Assembly (NCBI GenBank): GCA_032158125.1
Contig: JASKOT010000002.1
Coordinates: forward strand, 434,001 to 498,000
Source of the DNA: Papiliotrema nemorosa
Lineage: Eukaryota > Basidiomycota > Tremellomycetes > Tremellales > Rhynchogastremaceae
Direction: 5' to 3'
DNA: 64,000 bases
Shown here: piece by piece, positions 21,792-35,174 of the stretch
Layout of the letters: each line of letters starts with the position of its first letter
Numbering within the stretch: the stretch's first letter is position 1
The notes under the pieces: generated by a model
The model's database searches: none
Told to the model about the DNA's origin: nothing
What the model saw: the letters and a program-made list of their open reading frames with translations, nothing else
Position numbers and translations under genes: made by a program

Positions 21792-23892
21792 ATGTCCAAC
21801 ACCGATCCAAACTCGCTCTACCCCATTCACTTGTTGATGGACGAGCTCAAATCGGATGATGTTGTGCTCCGACTCTCTTCCATCCGACGACTCTCCACCA
21901 TTGCATTAGCGCTCGGTCCTCAACGCACTCGAGACGAGCTCATTCCTTTCCTCCAAGTGAGCTTCCTTTCTCTTCACACCTACAATTCTGGTTTAGCTGT
22001 ATGAGTAGAGTTGACAAGTAGGACCAATTAGATGACGAAGATGAGGTTCTGCTTGTCCTCGCTGAAGAACTTGGCGGTTTCGCAGAGTATGTAGGAGGAA
22101 ACGAATGGGCATGGGTCATCCTCGGTCCATTGGAGAACCTCGCTGCGGTAGAAGAGACGCTAGTTCGGGACAAGGCGGCAGAATCCATCTCAAAGGTGTC
22201 TGTCTTGCTCGACAGCGCAGCGATCGAACAACACTTCTTACCCCTTCTGAGACGTTTGTCAACTGGAGATTGGTTTACTTCCCGAACGTCGGCTTGTGCT
22301 TTGTTCGCTGCGCCTTATCCTAATGCCGCAAAGGAGGGGCAAGATGAGATGAGGAGGATGTTTGTTGCATTGGGAGGTGATGACACGCCTATGGTCAGGC
22401 GAGCAGCAGCCAAGGCTCTGGGCGTAAGTCTTCCGGAAGAAGAACTACAAGAGGTGCTGATAGGTTAGCCATTCGCTAAATCCGTTGCGGGCGTAGCCAA
22501 TCACGACGAATTCGTGGTCAGCGATATCATCCCCCTTTACCGCAAACTCGCACAGGACGACCAAGATTCTGTTCGACTCCTCACTATCCCTGATCTCATC
22601 GCTATTGCAGCAGCATTAAACGACTCTGAGGTGAAGCAACACTTGCTCGAGCCTATGAGGGCATCGGTGCAAGACAAGTCGTGGCGAGTTAGGTATATGG
22701 TCGCCAACGAATTTGTGGCCCTCGCCGAGGCTGTGGGACAGGGTATTGTGAGGGAAGAGCTGGTTGGAGCGTTTGTGAGCTTGCTCAAGGATAATGAAGC
22801 CGAGGTGAGGACGGCTGGTGCGGGTCAGATTCCTGGTGAGTTGAAATGATAACCAGCAGTATCGGGCTGATGTGTAGGATTCTCTAAGTTGGTGGACAAA
22901 GAGGTCATCCTTGCCCGAATTTTGCCCTGCGTTAAAGATCTCGCCAACGACTCGAGCCAGCACGTTCGAGCAGCTCTTGCCATGCAAATCTCAGGTCTGG
23001 CTCCCCTGCTGGGCACCGAAGAGACGGTCGAACAACTCCTCCCGTTATTCTTGATCCTTCTCAAGGATGAGTTCAGCGAAGTCAGGTTGAATCTCATTGG
23101 TAAACTGGAAATGGTCAATGAAGGTGAGCCACTTGTCCTCGTCTTGTGCGAGCAGAAGCTTACTCCAAGTCATCGGTATAGAACGACTGTCTCAGGCTCT
23201 GCTTCCAGCCATCATGGAGCTCGCTGAAGACAAGCAATGGCGGGTCCGACAAGCCATCATCGAATACATCCCCCTTCTCGCTACTCAGCTCGGCGTTTCC
23301 TTCTTCGACGACAAATTGGGAGCTTTGTGCATGTCATGGCTCGGAGACACTGTCTTCTCGATCCGGGAGGCGGCAACCATCAACTTGAAAAAGTTGACAG
23401 AGGTATTCGGTGTTGCATGGGCTAGGACGACTATCATCCCGAAAGTCTTGGCCATGGGCGAACACCCAAACTACCTCTACCGAATGACCACCATCTTTGC
23501 TATCACCGTGAGTACCAGCAGGAGTCGCTTTACTGTTTGCTGAATCGCAGACCATGGCATCTTCCCTCGATGTTCAAATCATCCGAGATACAGTCCTCGA
23601 CGCCGCCCTTTCCCTTGCTAACGACCCCATCCCCAACATCCGATTCAACGTCGCAAAGTGTCTCGAAACACTTGCGGGAGTCTTGGCGGGATCTCCGGAG
23701 GGTCAGGATTTGATCCAACGACGAATCTTGCCAGCTTTGCGAAAGCTGCAAGAGGATTCCGATGCCGATGTCCGGTGAGCCATCTTCTCTCGCGGATCGT
23801 TTCTCGTCTGATTTCATAGGTTCTTCGCTACGAAAGCGGTAGATAGGACAGTCGGGGAGGATGGACGAGCGGAGCCAATGGTCCTCTCGTAG
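21792..23892 (+). CDS. TPD3: Protein phosphatase 2A scaffold (A/PR65) subunit
   Basis: HEAT-repeat scaffold that joins the PP2A catalytic subunit to its B-type regulatory subunits; cytosol and nucleus. 604 aa, normal length for PR65. Exons 21792-21956, 22022-22423, 22469-22835, 22878-23123, 23170-23507, 23551-23774, 23820-23892. The N-terminus [18 protein letters not shown] opens repeat 1. Repeats of ~39 aa follow with typical loops, for example [76 protein letters not shown] and [17 protein letters not shown]. The terminal repeat ends [16 protein letters not shown]. Exon junctions restore the repeat phase each time. Confidence 0.96.
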
Positions 23893-24368
23893 TCTATCAT
23901 ACAGACAACAATCGGACGCGAGACGGGATCTCTCTCGGATCCAAGAGGCAAAGCGATTGAGACTTGAGGAGAGAAGAGCATAGATGCGAGAGCATATCGA
24001 GGGGCAGAGAGCATACGAAGAGAAGCAGTGAGAAGGACTGAGATGGAAGGACCATCAAACTATACACTGTACAATTCAGACGTTTCAAGACTGTTATTTC
24101 GAGATGATGACTTTGACTTCGACTTGCCATTGGCTAGGAGATTGGGTAGTGCATTCGTTACAACGTGGCCATTCACCGGGATGGCTCTACCGGGTGCTAA
24201 ACTGCTGCTGAAACCCGATCACAATGATGACAGCTCTGTGCGGCCGCTGTGGATATTTGTCGCCGTGAAGTTGACGCGACCGTGCGTGAAGCTTACCGTC
24301 CAATGGGAGAAGGCAATAGCTTCGCGAGTCCTGAGCATGGTCGCAGGGCACATGGTGGTGGACCGGTG
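23893..24368. other. Convergent intergenic region
   Basis: Between the stops of TPD3 (plus) and the GPI12-like gene (minus). No gene; expected to hold two 3' UTRs. Confidence 0.5.
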
Positions 24369-25383
24369 TCAGACTGCGTGATCGACCAGATCGAGCTGGT
24401 TAAACCACATCAACCTTGAAAACATCAAATACAGCCATCGAAACCAGACAAGCTGTGATCGATGTTTCAACATTGCTCGCCATCCGGTGATCCATCCTCG
24501 TAGAGACGAGACCACCACGATGCTGTTCCCAGACACGGCGGGCGAACGTCTAATGGGCGAGGGGATCGGTAGATGGTCCAGGAGGACGTTGAAGAAGTGC
24601 TTATTGACGTGGTATATCGCCAATAAGGGTCCAGTGAATTTGCTGTAGACACTGGGAGAATGTAACAAGCCGATTTGTGTAGTCTGAGGTAGGGTCATCG
24701 ATAGGAGAGCGGTAGGGAGAGGAGTGTGGTTGGGATGTCGGGTGATCCCTTGCTGGTCGAAGGTGATGATCTGCAGAATTTAGTTTAGTATATCAAGCTT
24801 GTGTGAGACGCACGAGGGAGATTGGGAGCTGCTCCATGTGTTTTGATAATACAGTAGCGATCTCTGTAGTGTTCCAGTGGTTTTGCATACCGTCTTGAAA
24901 ACGTCTTGACGTCAGTCAGCTCGGGATGGATAGACATGAACATACGGATCGTCAAGGACGACTATGTTGTGTGGGTTTACTCCAAGTATGCTGTAGCTTT
25001 CGAACAGTTCTTGACGCCTGATATGGCCCAGACCGGATTCGTTACCTGCAAGCAGTCAACGCTAAGGAACGAGTATATGGTTCTGGCTCACCTTCCGAAA
25101 GACAGAGACCGTGCACGGTCCACCCATCACGCACCAGCGCCAATAAAGCCGGAGAGAAGAACATCGCTTCATCATCCGGATGAGCAGTCAGCAGCAAGGC
25201 GGACTTGCTCTGGCCCGCTGCCACTACCGAGTTGAGGGTATCGAGGGGTAGTTTGGAGTATGACTGCAGCGCCAATCCCCAAAAGAGGATCACCCATCCG
25301 ATCAACCACCACGAGTCTCTCAATTTTCCACGTCGCTGTATATTCAGGCGGTCTTCAACGGGGACGTCTTCCGGGACAGCCAT
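24369..25383 (-). CDS. GPI12: N-acetylglucosaminyl-phosphatidylinositol de-N-acetylase (PIG-L family)
   Basis: Second enzyme of GPI-anchor synthesis: removes acetate from GlcNAc-PI on the cytosolic face of the ER. 294 aa. Exons 25383-25092, 25045-24946, 24904-24814, 24770-24369. A hydrophobic N-terminal anchor (WWLIGWVILFWGLALQ, about residues 26-41) precedes the catalytic LmbE-like domain. SALLLTAHPDDEAMFFSPAL holds the zinc-binding AHPDDE motif; GLCLSEGNESGLGHIRRQEL, DPRFQDGMQNHWN and IITFDQQGITRHPNHTPL give the remaining family signatures, with the HPNH histidines completing the metal site. The start at 25383 is the first ATG; the upstream in-frame extension begins with GTG only. Confidence 0.94.
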
Positions 25384-25834
25384 ATGCGCGACTTTTGACG
25401 GATGTCTCGAACGCCCAAGTGAAGTCGCAGCTGGAACCACTGCCGCGGTGCATTCAATCGAAAAGTTCCAGCGTCATCACTTTTCGTCGGACCGGCTATG
25501 CAATCATACATATCCATTTCAAATTGGTCGAGGTTCACGATTGAACTGGGCAAACCGGGCCTTCGACCGGGGTATCAAGCTCATCTGGCCAAGCTTGCAT
25601 ATCCTAGCTGAGGCTTCCGGACAACTCAGGGTTTCGACACCGACTACCCGGCAGTGATCCTCGGAGGCGGGGGAGAAGGCATAACATGCTAAATTCAGAA
25701 TGACACATTCAAGTGGGCCTTGGGTCGTCCGGGTCGTTCGGCCCGATTTTGGTCGTTCGCCTGTTGACAATCTCTAATCGGTCTTGTGCGAATTGTCATA
25801 ATTCCACAGGTTCATTGGAGCTCTTGACGGGTGC
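25384..25834. other. Divergent promoter region GPI12 / adenylate-forming reductase
   Basis: No gene supported. Short open frames on both strands are not conserved-looking. Confidence 0.5.
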
Positions 25835-25840
25835 TATATA
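25835..25840 (+). promoter_or_regulatory. TATA box of the reductase gene
   Basis: TATATA in GTGCTATATAGGC lies about 85 nt before the ATG at 25923. Confidence 0.45.
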
Positions 25841-25922
25841 GGCACCAGCAGGTCTGAGAGGGGCTCACCGTATACCTTTACCATTTGTCTCCTCACGTCC
25901 TCTTTTGTAGGCTCGACTCGAT

Positions 25923-28900
25923 ATGCCCGCTCCGACCTTCCATGCGACCTCGGTCACTCAGCTCATTGCCCTTCGGGAACGTGAGTCCACCTTCTCATTA
26001 CGAAATCTGAACTGACCTGATAGGCGAACAAGGTGATGAGCCTGCTGTCCATACCGGCGCTGCAGAATTTGGAGAGCAGCTTCAAACTCTCACGTGAGTT
26101 ACTTCACGACCGCAGAGTCCAGTGTCGGTCTCGTTCCTGATCGCCAGATTCTCAGATATTGGTCGAGCAGTCGACAGACTAGCATCGTACTACTCCTCTA
26201 TCGATCTACCCCTTCCATCTTCACCCGACTCCATCCCTCCACCACAGATAGTTGCCGTTCTCACCTCTACCGCGATAGACGAGACTTTGCTCGAGATTGC
26301 CCTGGCCAAGATCGGTCTTACGGCTCTGTTACTATCCATCAACAACTCTGTAGCCGCTGTCGCTCATCTCTGCAAGCAGACCTCCTCCACACACCTCATC
26401 TACGGCTCCAAATACGCCCAAACCGCCAAAGATGCCCAGAGCCTTCTGGCCAACGAAGGAATCTCCATCGAGCTTGTAGCGGAGAAACGATTCCCACTAT
26501 GGGGTCCAGGCGGAGTGAGGGAATCCAAAATCCCAGTGTTCCCAGCTAGATTATCGCCCGAACAAGAGGCATCTCGACCCTGTGTCATTCTTCATTCGTC
26601 TGGATCTACCGGATTCCCTAAACCAGTCTACATCTCTCATTACGGATTGATAGCCAACGCTGCGCAGTCTTTACCAAAGACTGGGTTCTCGGCCTTACCC
26701 CTTTTCCACGGTTTCGGTCATTTCTCAATGTGAGTGAAAAAAAGCGAGATTTGCGACTGATGTCAGATTTCGATGTTTCTACCATGGGAAAACATTCACC
26801 CTCATGCCTCCCAATCTCCCCCTGACATCTGCGAACATTTGCAAAATCATTCGTGCTTCCCCCACACCACCTGTTCAGCACTTTGCAGTACCATACGTTC
26901 TCAAACTCCTCGGCGAGACGGAAGAAGGGGTCCAAACCTTGGCGGACTTTGAAGCGGTCTCCTTTGCTGGTGCCGCTGTTCCGGTGAGCAAGACTCGGCG
27001 ATACAATGGCTTCACGCTGACAGTCAGGATGATCTCGGTGACCGATTGGTCAAAGCTGGAGTCAATCTTATCTCGTTCTACGGTACCACTGGTCAGTCGC
27101 AGCAGATCCCCTGACCCAGTACCCAGCTGACTTGTCAGAAACTGGTGCTCTCCTCACTTCTCGCCGGACCGACTTTGCCAACGACCAAGCATGGAACTGG
27201 CTTCGAGCAGAGGGTCCGATTTCAGACTACCTCGAGCTTATTCCTCAAGGCTCTGATACGTTCGAGGTGGTCGTCAAAGATGGCTGGCCAGCCAAGATCA
27301 TGTCGAACAGGGAGGATGGAGCATATTGCACCAAAGATCTCTTCTTGCGTCACCCGGAGCGCAAGACCTGGTTCAAGTATATCGGACGACTGGATGACAC
27401 CCTCACGCAAACACTTGGAGAGAAAACAAACCCCGTGCCCATCGAGCTTGCCATTGTGAGTATCCTCCTGTACTAGTAAGCTATACCCAACATGGGCTGA
27501 CCGTAGCGCGGAAACTCCCCCTTGATCCAAGAATGTATAGTCTTTGGAGATGGTCGACCTCAAGTTGGTGCCCTGATACACCCTTCAGAAGCTGGTGCAG
27601 AGTTGTCCAAGAATAAATCGGAATACATCAAAGCCATCTGGCCTGTGGTAGCCGAGGCCAACTCAAAGGCACCTACGCACTCTCGAATCCTACCCGAGAT
27701 GGTGGACGTGCTACCGTACGGCACCGATATTCCTGTCGTAGGTTGAGCTCCTAGATTGCGGTCCACTTTAGCTGATCTTCAGGCGACCAAGATGTCAATT
27801 CTGCGACCAGCATGCTATAAGAAATTTGCACCGATCATCGATGCCATTTACGAAAAGTTTGAACGAGGAACAGGCGCTCCCAAGCGAGTCATCACTGAAC
27901 AAAGCGAGATGGAGGCCTTTTTACACGAGACCATTGTCACGGCTCTTACCGACAAATCGACATCCGATCTTGACAACTCGACGGATCTTTTCGAGTTTGG
28001 CGTCGACTCGCTCACCGCTACTCGAGTCAGAAATGTCATCTCAAAGTCACTTGAACTGGGCAACGCATCCCTGGGCCAAAACGTCGTCTACGAGCATCCA
28101 TCGATCTCAGCACTTGCGACCTATCTCCTTGCTACCAGTTCCGGTACGGGGGGCGAGCAAGACGGCTCAGAGGCGTCAAGACAAATGTGGGCCATGGTCG
28201 ACAAATGGGCAAAGACCATCCACCCTCCTTCGCCTGCCACCTCGCAGAAAACGAGTCAAGATGGAGAGGTCATCGTCCTGACGGGAGCTACGGGGTCTCT
28301 TGGTGCTCATATCCTCGAGAATCTAATCAATAACCCCTCAGTTTCCAAGGTGATCTGTCTCTCTCGAGGAACATCTCATCAAGAATCGCTTGATAGAGTA
28401 GTGTCTTCTCTCTCACAAAGGCAACGAGTGCTACCGTCTTCCTCTTCCAGCAAGATCGTCTCTTTCGCTGCAGACGTCAATCGACCGGATCTCGGGGTGT
28501 CTCCGTCTGATCTGGACCTCATCCGAAATGAGGCTACAGCATATATCCATAACGCCTGGCCGGTCAACTTTGTCCTCTCGTTGCAATCTTTCGAACCGCA
28601 CGTCGGAGGCGCAGTCAACTTGATCAACCTCGCTCAAACCTCTCCCAAGGCTGTCAAACCAGCCTTCTTCTTCTCTTCGTCGGTCGGTACGAGGCAAGGT
28701 CGGTATGAGGCTGTAGTCGATGAGGACTTCTCCGATGACCCGATCACGGCTGGTGGTATGGGTTACGGAAGGAGTAAGTGGGTCGTGGAAAAGGTCATGG
28801 AGAAAGCCAAGGAGGTCGGTGTCAGGGCTGGTGTTCTCAGAATCGGCCAGCTGGTCGGTGACACGGACAAGTGAGTATTTTTCAAACACACACGGACACG

Positions 28901-29513
28901 TCGCTAACTGGTCAGAGGTGTTTGGAACGAGACCGAAGCCTGGCCACTGATGTTCAAGTCGGTCGACACCGTCGGCGCGTTGCCCATACTCGAGGAGGCG
29001 GGTTACCACACCTTGTAGCAGAATTTGTTGCTGATTGACAGCGACCGTCATGGCTACCTGTCAACGAGGCCGGTCGAGCCATCTCCGAAATCGTCTTGTC
29101 TACTCTGTCAACGCCCGAGCTCGCGCAGCCTCACGCAAATGTTTACCATATCCTCAATCCTCGCCCGGCTGCTTGGCAGGATATTCTGGACGGTCTGCGA
29201 CAAGGTGGACTCGAATTCACCGCTGTGGACAGAAGAGAATGGGTCGAAAAGTTGAGCAAGAGTAATCCGGACGTCACTGTCAATCCGACGTACAAGCTTC
29301 TCGTACGTTACCCCTGTCATAAGTGATTCGAGCTGACCAGAGTAGAGTTTCTACCAAAATCGAATTGGTAAAGAGTCTGAGAGGGAGCATATGGACTTTG
29401 CAGTGAACAAGACTGCCAAAATGTCCCCTACAATTGCCGAATGTAGACCTACCGACCCGAGCTTGGTAGCGCTATGGGTGGTACAGTGGAAGAAGTCCGG
29501 TTTCTTGTTATAG
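25923..29513 (+). CDS. NRPS-like adenylate-forming reductase (A-T-R), 1045 aa
   Basis: Multidomain enzyme that activates a carboxylic acid as AMP ester, loads it on a phosphopantetheine arm and reductively releases an aldehyde (or alcohol). Eleven exons: 25923-25980, 26024-26093, 26148-26729, 26767-26983, 27028-27091, 27139-27455, 27507-27737, 27783-28870, 28916-28997, 29042-29302, 29346-29513. Adenylation domain: ILHSSGSTGFPKPV (P-loop), FYGTTETGAL, YIGRLDDTL (~residues 30-510). Thiolation domain: FEFGVDSLTATRVRN with the pantetheine Ser near 589. Reductase domain: IVLTGATGSLGAHILENLI (Rossmann GxxGxxG), SSSVGTRQ and GYGRSKWVVEKV (catalytic Tyr-Lys), and GVLRIGQLVGD. No condensation domain. 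Similar to basidiomycete aryl-acid/aminoadipate reductase-like enzymes; substrate unknown. One intron (28998-29041) appears to be GC-AG. Confidence 0.9.
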
Positions 29514-29763
29514 GCAGAGTGTATCGGTGCGAGTCAGCTATGTTGTAATGCCGACTTTGGTCACTTCCTTGTAGATATCTAGAAACATCATTATACACAT
29601 GTATCGGCTATGCTTCAGCTGCGTATTCGATAGTCCTGCACGAGGCGCAAGTTTTGAGACTTTGGGGTAAATTCCAATGGATACATTGGTGGTACTCTTG
29701 CATTATAACATATCCTAAGGGGTAACATTGACACGGAGCTCCCGTCAAACAACCTTGCACCGC

Positions 29764-30630
29764 TTAGTAACGGCTGACGTTTCCGGCCGCTGGGGCAGTC
29801 TGGTTGGCGTATCCTGGCTCGGCGTAGTTGGCTCCACCGACATTTGGACCAGCGAAGGGTTGACCAGCAGTAGGCTGACCGGCCATGGGTTGATCAGCCA
29901 TGTGCTGACCAGTCATGTGTTGACCTGCAACAGGTTGACCAGCCATGGGTTGACCAGTGGCACCCTGCTCGCCATAGGTTGTACCGGGAGCAACATTGTC
30001 CTGGTTACCGACAACTCCGGTACCCGCAGCAGTGGTGCCCGTGTTGCCTTCTTTGGCAGCGTGGAGTCTGTCAAGCTTTTCCGCTCGAGCAGCGTCGTTT
30101 GCGTGGTGCTTTCATTAGTCTCAACCCTATCTATGGGAACTGGAGACTCACATTGTGTTGCAAGTTCTCCAATTGCGCCTTCTTCTCCTCGAGAAGAGCT
30201 TGAGTTCGTTGGTGTTGTTCCTCCTTGTGCTTTACGTCGTTTGCAGCAGCATTCTGCTTGATCACAGCGCTGTCATGTTCTATCGTCAGTCCTGGTCTGT
30301 ATCAAGTATTGCTCAAGCTACTCACTTTCTGTGACCTTGTTGAGCTTCTCAGCCGTCTTGTGCTCTACCTTTGTCGCCTTTTCCAAATCGTGATGAGCGT
30401 GAGATTCCGCCTTGGCAGTTTTGGCTTGCTCCTTCTCAAGTTTCGTGACCTCCTTGATGACGTTCTTGAGGTTCTTCTCCTCTCCTTTGGCCTCTGGATA
30501 TCAGTCTTAGTCTCTTCAAGAGAACAACGCATGCGAGTGGCCAGCAGGTAAGACAAGAGCGGGTGGACGCACCTTTGTTGATGAGTTTCTCCTGTTGGAC
30601 GGCAGGATCAGAAGAACCGAAAAGACCCAT
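29764..30630 (-). CDS. Coiled-coil protein with Gly-Gln-Pro repeat tail, 232 aa
   Basis: Not a family I can name. Exons 30630-30573, 30493-30326, 30279-30152, 30108-29764. MGLFGSSDPAVQQEKLINK leads into a long Lys/Glu/Ala-rich amphipathic coiled coil (about residues 10-135; for example LEKEQAKTAKAESHAHHDLE and EEQHQRTQALLEEKKAQLE). A Gly/Thr-rich linker and seven pentapeptide units of GQPxA/GQHMx type follow, then PNVGGANYAEPGYANQ. High charge, few hydrophobics and no cysteines resemble stress-induced, largely disordered proteins. The acceptor at 30280 is chosen because it keeps frame; a nearer one does not. The MG start could be myristoylated, but the following residues fit this poorly. Confidence 0.75.
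29851..29955 (-). repeat. Seven 15-nt tandem units encoding GQPxA repeats
   Basis: Units on the minus strand read GQPMA, GQPVA, GQHMT, GQHMA, DQPMA, GQPTA, GQPFA. Third positions vary, so the array has been kept as protein and is not a very recent duplication. Confidence 0.8.
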
Positions 30631-31370
30631 GTTGGTTATGTGTGTGGTGTTGTCGAGTCTGAGTGGGGTGAGTGTGCTGTGGTAGAATGAGTACAGAGGG
30701 CAATAAAGGATCTTTGCCGTCTTTATATATGCGGAAGGGGGGCACAAAGGTGGACGTCGATCATTCTTCTGTTCATTCTCCGTTGTAGTCTCTCTGGCGT
30801 CATTGACGTCATACCCCTTGCCAGGCTCTCTATAGTGAAGCCACCATGGCACAAACAAACCCTTTCTCAACCTAAATGCAACGTGGCCTAATGGTGGGTG
30901 GGCAGGACCACCATGCGCTTGTTTGCTCCATACGGTAGCTGAACATGCAACCGGCATGCGAACAATAGGTGATTTTGCTCCCGAGGATGGTGCTGGAAAC
31001 AGGTGAATCTCTCAGCTACAACTTTTGCCACCGGGACAAGGGGATCTGAGAGGTGAAGGAACAGCATTTAGAATACTCGTACAGACTGAGCGACGAGACA
31101 TAGCATGCCATATGATGACTCGCGTCAAATCAACAGCTACGTTGCAAGCAATCTTGTGTCGCACAATGTAGCCTTCGATCCGAAGATGTGGGCGATGGCG
31201 CCGACGCACAAGAACCTCTAGTGGATTAGCTTGCAACTCACTGATGTGCTCCAGAAAGCGTCCTAGACCATTGTCGTTTACGCGTCGATTAAGGGCTACA
31301 TCAATGCATCAGAGCGCGTGAGTTCGCAAAAAGGAAAGGTATGCCTTGCCCCCCTCTAGCGGGACGATGA
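30631..31370. other. Intergenic, promoter of the coiled-coil gene
   Basis: A minus-strand ATATATAAA at 30730-30722, about 92 nt before the coiled-coil ATG, is a strong TATA box, next to a C-rich run (30740-30733) that includes a CCCCT stress-element-like core. The rest up to 31370 shows no gene. Confidence 0.5.
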
Positions 31371-32127
31371 TCAATGCGCCTCGGTCTCATCGACCAGCTC
31401 CCCACAGACGGTGTACTTGCGCTCAAAATGCTCATGCCAACCTTTCATATTGTCGCTGAACATGAGCACCCATCATAAGAGGAAAATGATGAGAACGAGA
31501 GAGACTAGGGGTAGTGACAAGTCGACTTACATTTCAGCCGGTGTCAAATCCCCCAAGTCGTCTAATGGTTTATCCAGATCTGTCAACATTTCTGCCTCCA
31601 TCAGCGGGCAGTCAGAGCATGCTGGATGCTCGAGGGCTCACCCTCATCGAAAGACTGCTTGGCCATTCCTCGAGAAGCGTCACGACCCGCAAAGTTTCCG
31701 TACATTCCGTCTAGTCGTCAGTCAAGCCTACCACGAGATTGCCCAGCAGCCAACGAAGCGAGACTTCTTTGGTGCTGGGAGCAATCACAGACTCACCTGG
31801 ACCGTAAAAGTTCCTGCCATTGCTCACGTCAAACACCGTCCTCTCCCTCGAACCTCTCGGGGGCACCTTGTTATCCCTGCCTATCCTCATGATGGCCAAC
31901 AGTATCCGTCCTCCATCACGACCATGATACTCTGCAAGCTCTTTCGCACTGAACTGCTGATAACACACCACGTCGGAGTGTTTGCTAGGTAACCAGTTGT
32001 ATACCTCGGGGTCGTATTGATCCGGTAGGACTTTCGGTGTTTTCGGTTGAGAAGGGAATGCGATCAGGTAGAGGAGGTATAAGATTGGGGGTATCAATAG
32101 CGTATTCAAGGGATTGGAGAACGACAT
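31371..32127 (-). CDS. DAP1: Heme-binding Dap1 / MAPR protein (cytochrome b5-like fold)
   Basis: Membrane-associated progesterone receptor family; in fungi Dap1 binds heme and supports the P450 Erg11 in ergosterol synthesis. 181 aa. Exons 32127-31797, 31710-31642, 31591-31531, 31455-31371. An N-terminal membrane anchor (LLIPPILYLLYLIAF, ~residues 10-24) precedes the cytochrome-b5-like domain: FSAKELAEYHGRDGGRILLA, RTVFDVSNGRNFYGPDGMYG and NFAGRDASRGMAKQSFDE. The Tyr in NFYGPDG/MYGNFAG is the axial heme-ligand type of MAPR proteins, which lack the His pair of true b5. It ends ERKYTVCGELVDE. The gene is divergent from the LETM1 gene. Confidence 0.95.
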
Positions 32128-32479
32128 GGTCGACCAGGAGGGGCCGCAATGCACGCTGAGGGTTTGATGGCTCGGGCTTCGTAGAGGATTGGAGCGTCGT
32201 GTCGTGTCGGCTTCGGCTCTCGAGTTGCGTCTCTTCTGGCGGCGGGGAGGGGAAGACTTCGCGGTTATTTTGACAATTTCAGTCCACCTCATCCCCCTCG
32301 TTCCCTTTCTTCCTCGACTGCGACCACCTATCCCTTTCGATACCTTTACCAGTCTTAGAGCACTTGCCAAATACGGGACACGCAAGGATTTTGCACGACC
32401 TCAACAACACGATTGACGACTCGCACGCCTTGAATAGTCTCCTCCGATCCGGTCATTGATATCCCCATAGAGCAAAATC
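32128..32479. other. Divergent promoter DAP1 / LETM1
   Basis: 352 bp between two start codons; no gene. CT-rich near the LETM1 start. Confidence 0.5.
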
Positions 32480-35014
<2,535 letters not shown>

Positions 35015-35174
35015 AAGGGGTGAATGAGCACCCTCAGCCTACCATGCCACATTCAAGTGTACTGTACACATCTTACCACTCCATCATTACACACCCGTGT
35101 CGACACGTTCATGCATGTATCGTTGAAAATTGGGTCACCCAGGAAGGTTGTCATCGACAAACACTCCTATCTCC

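Noticed and set aside
29728..30261. 177-codon plus-strand frame rich in short repeats
   Set aside because: It is the complement of the GQPxA repeat gene and its introns; no start context or family features.
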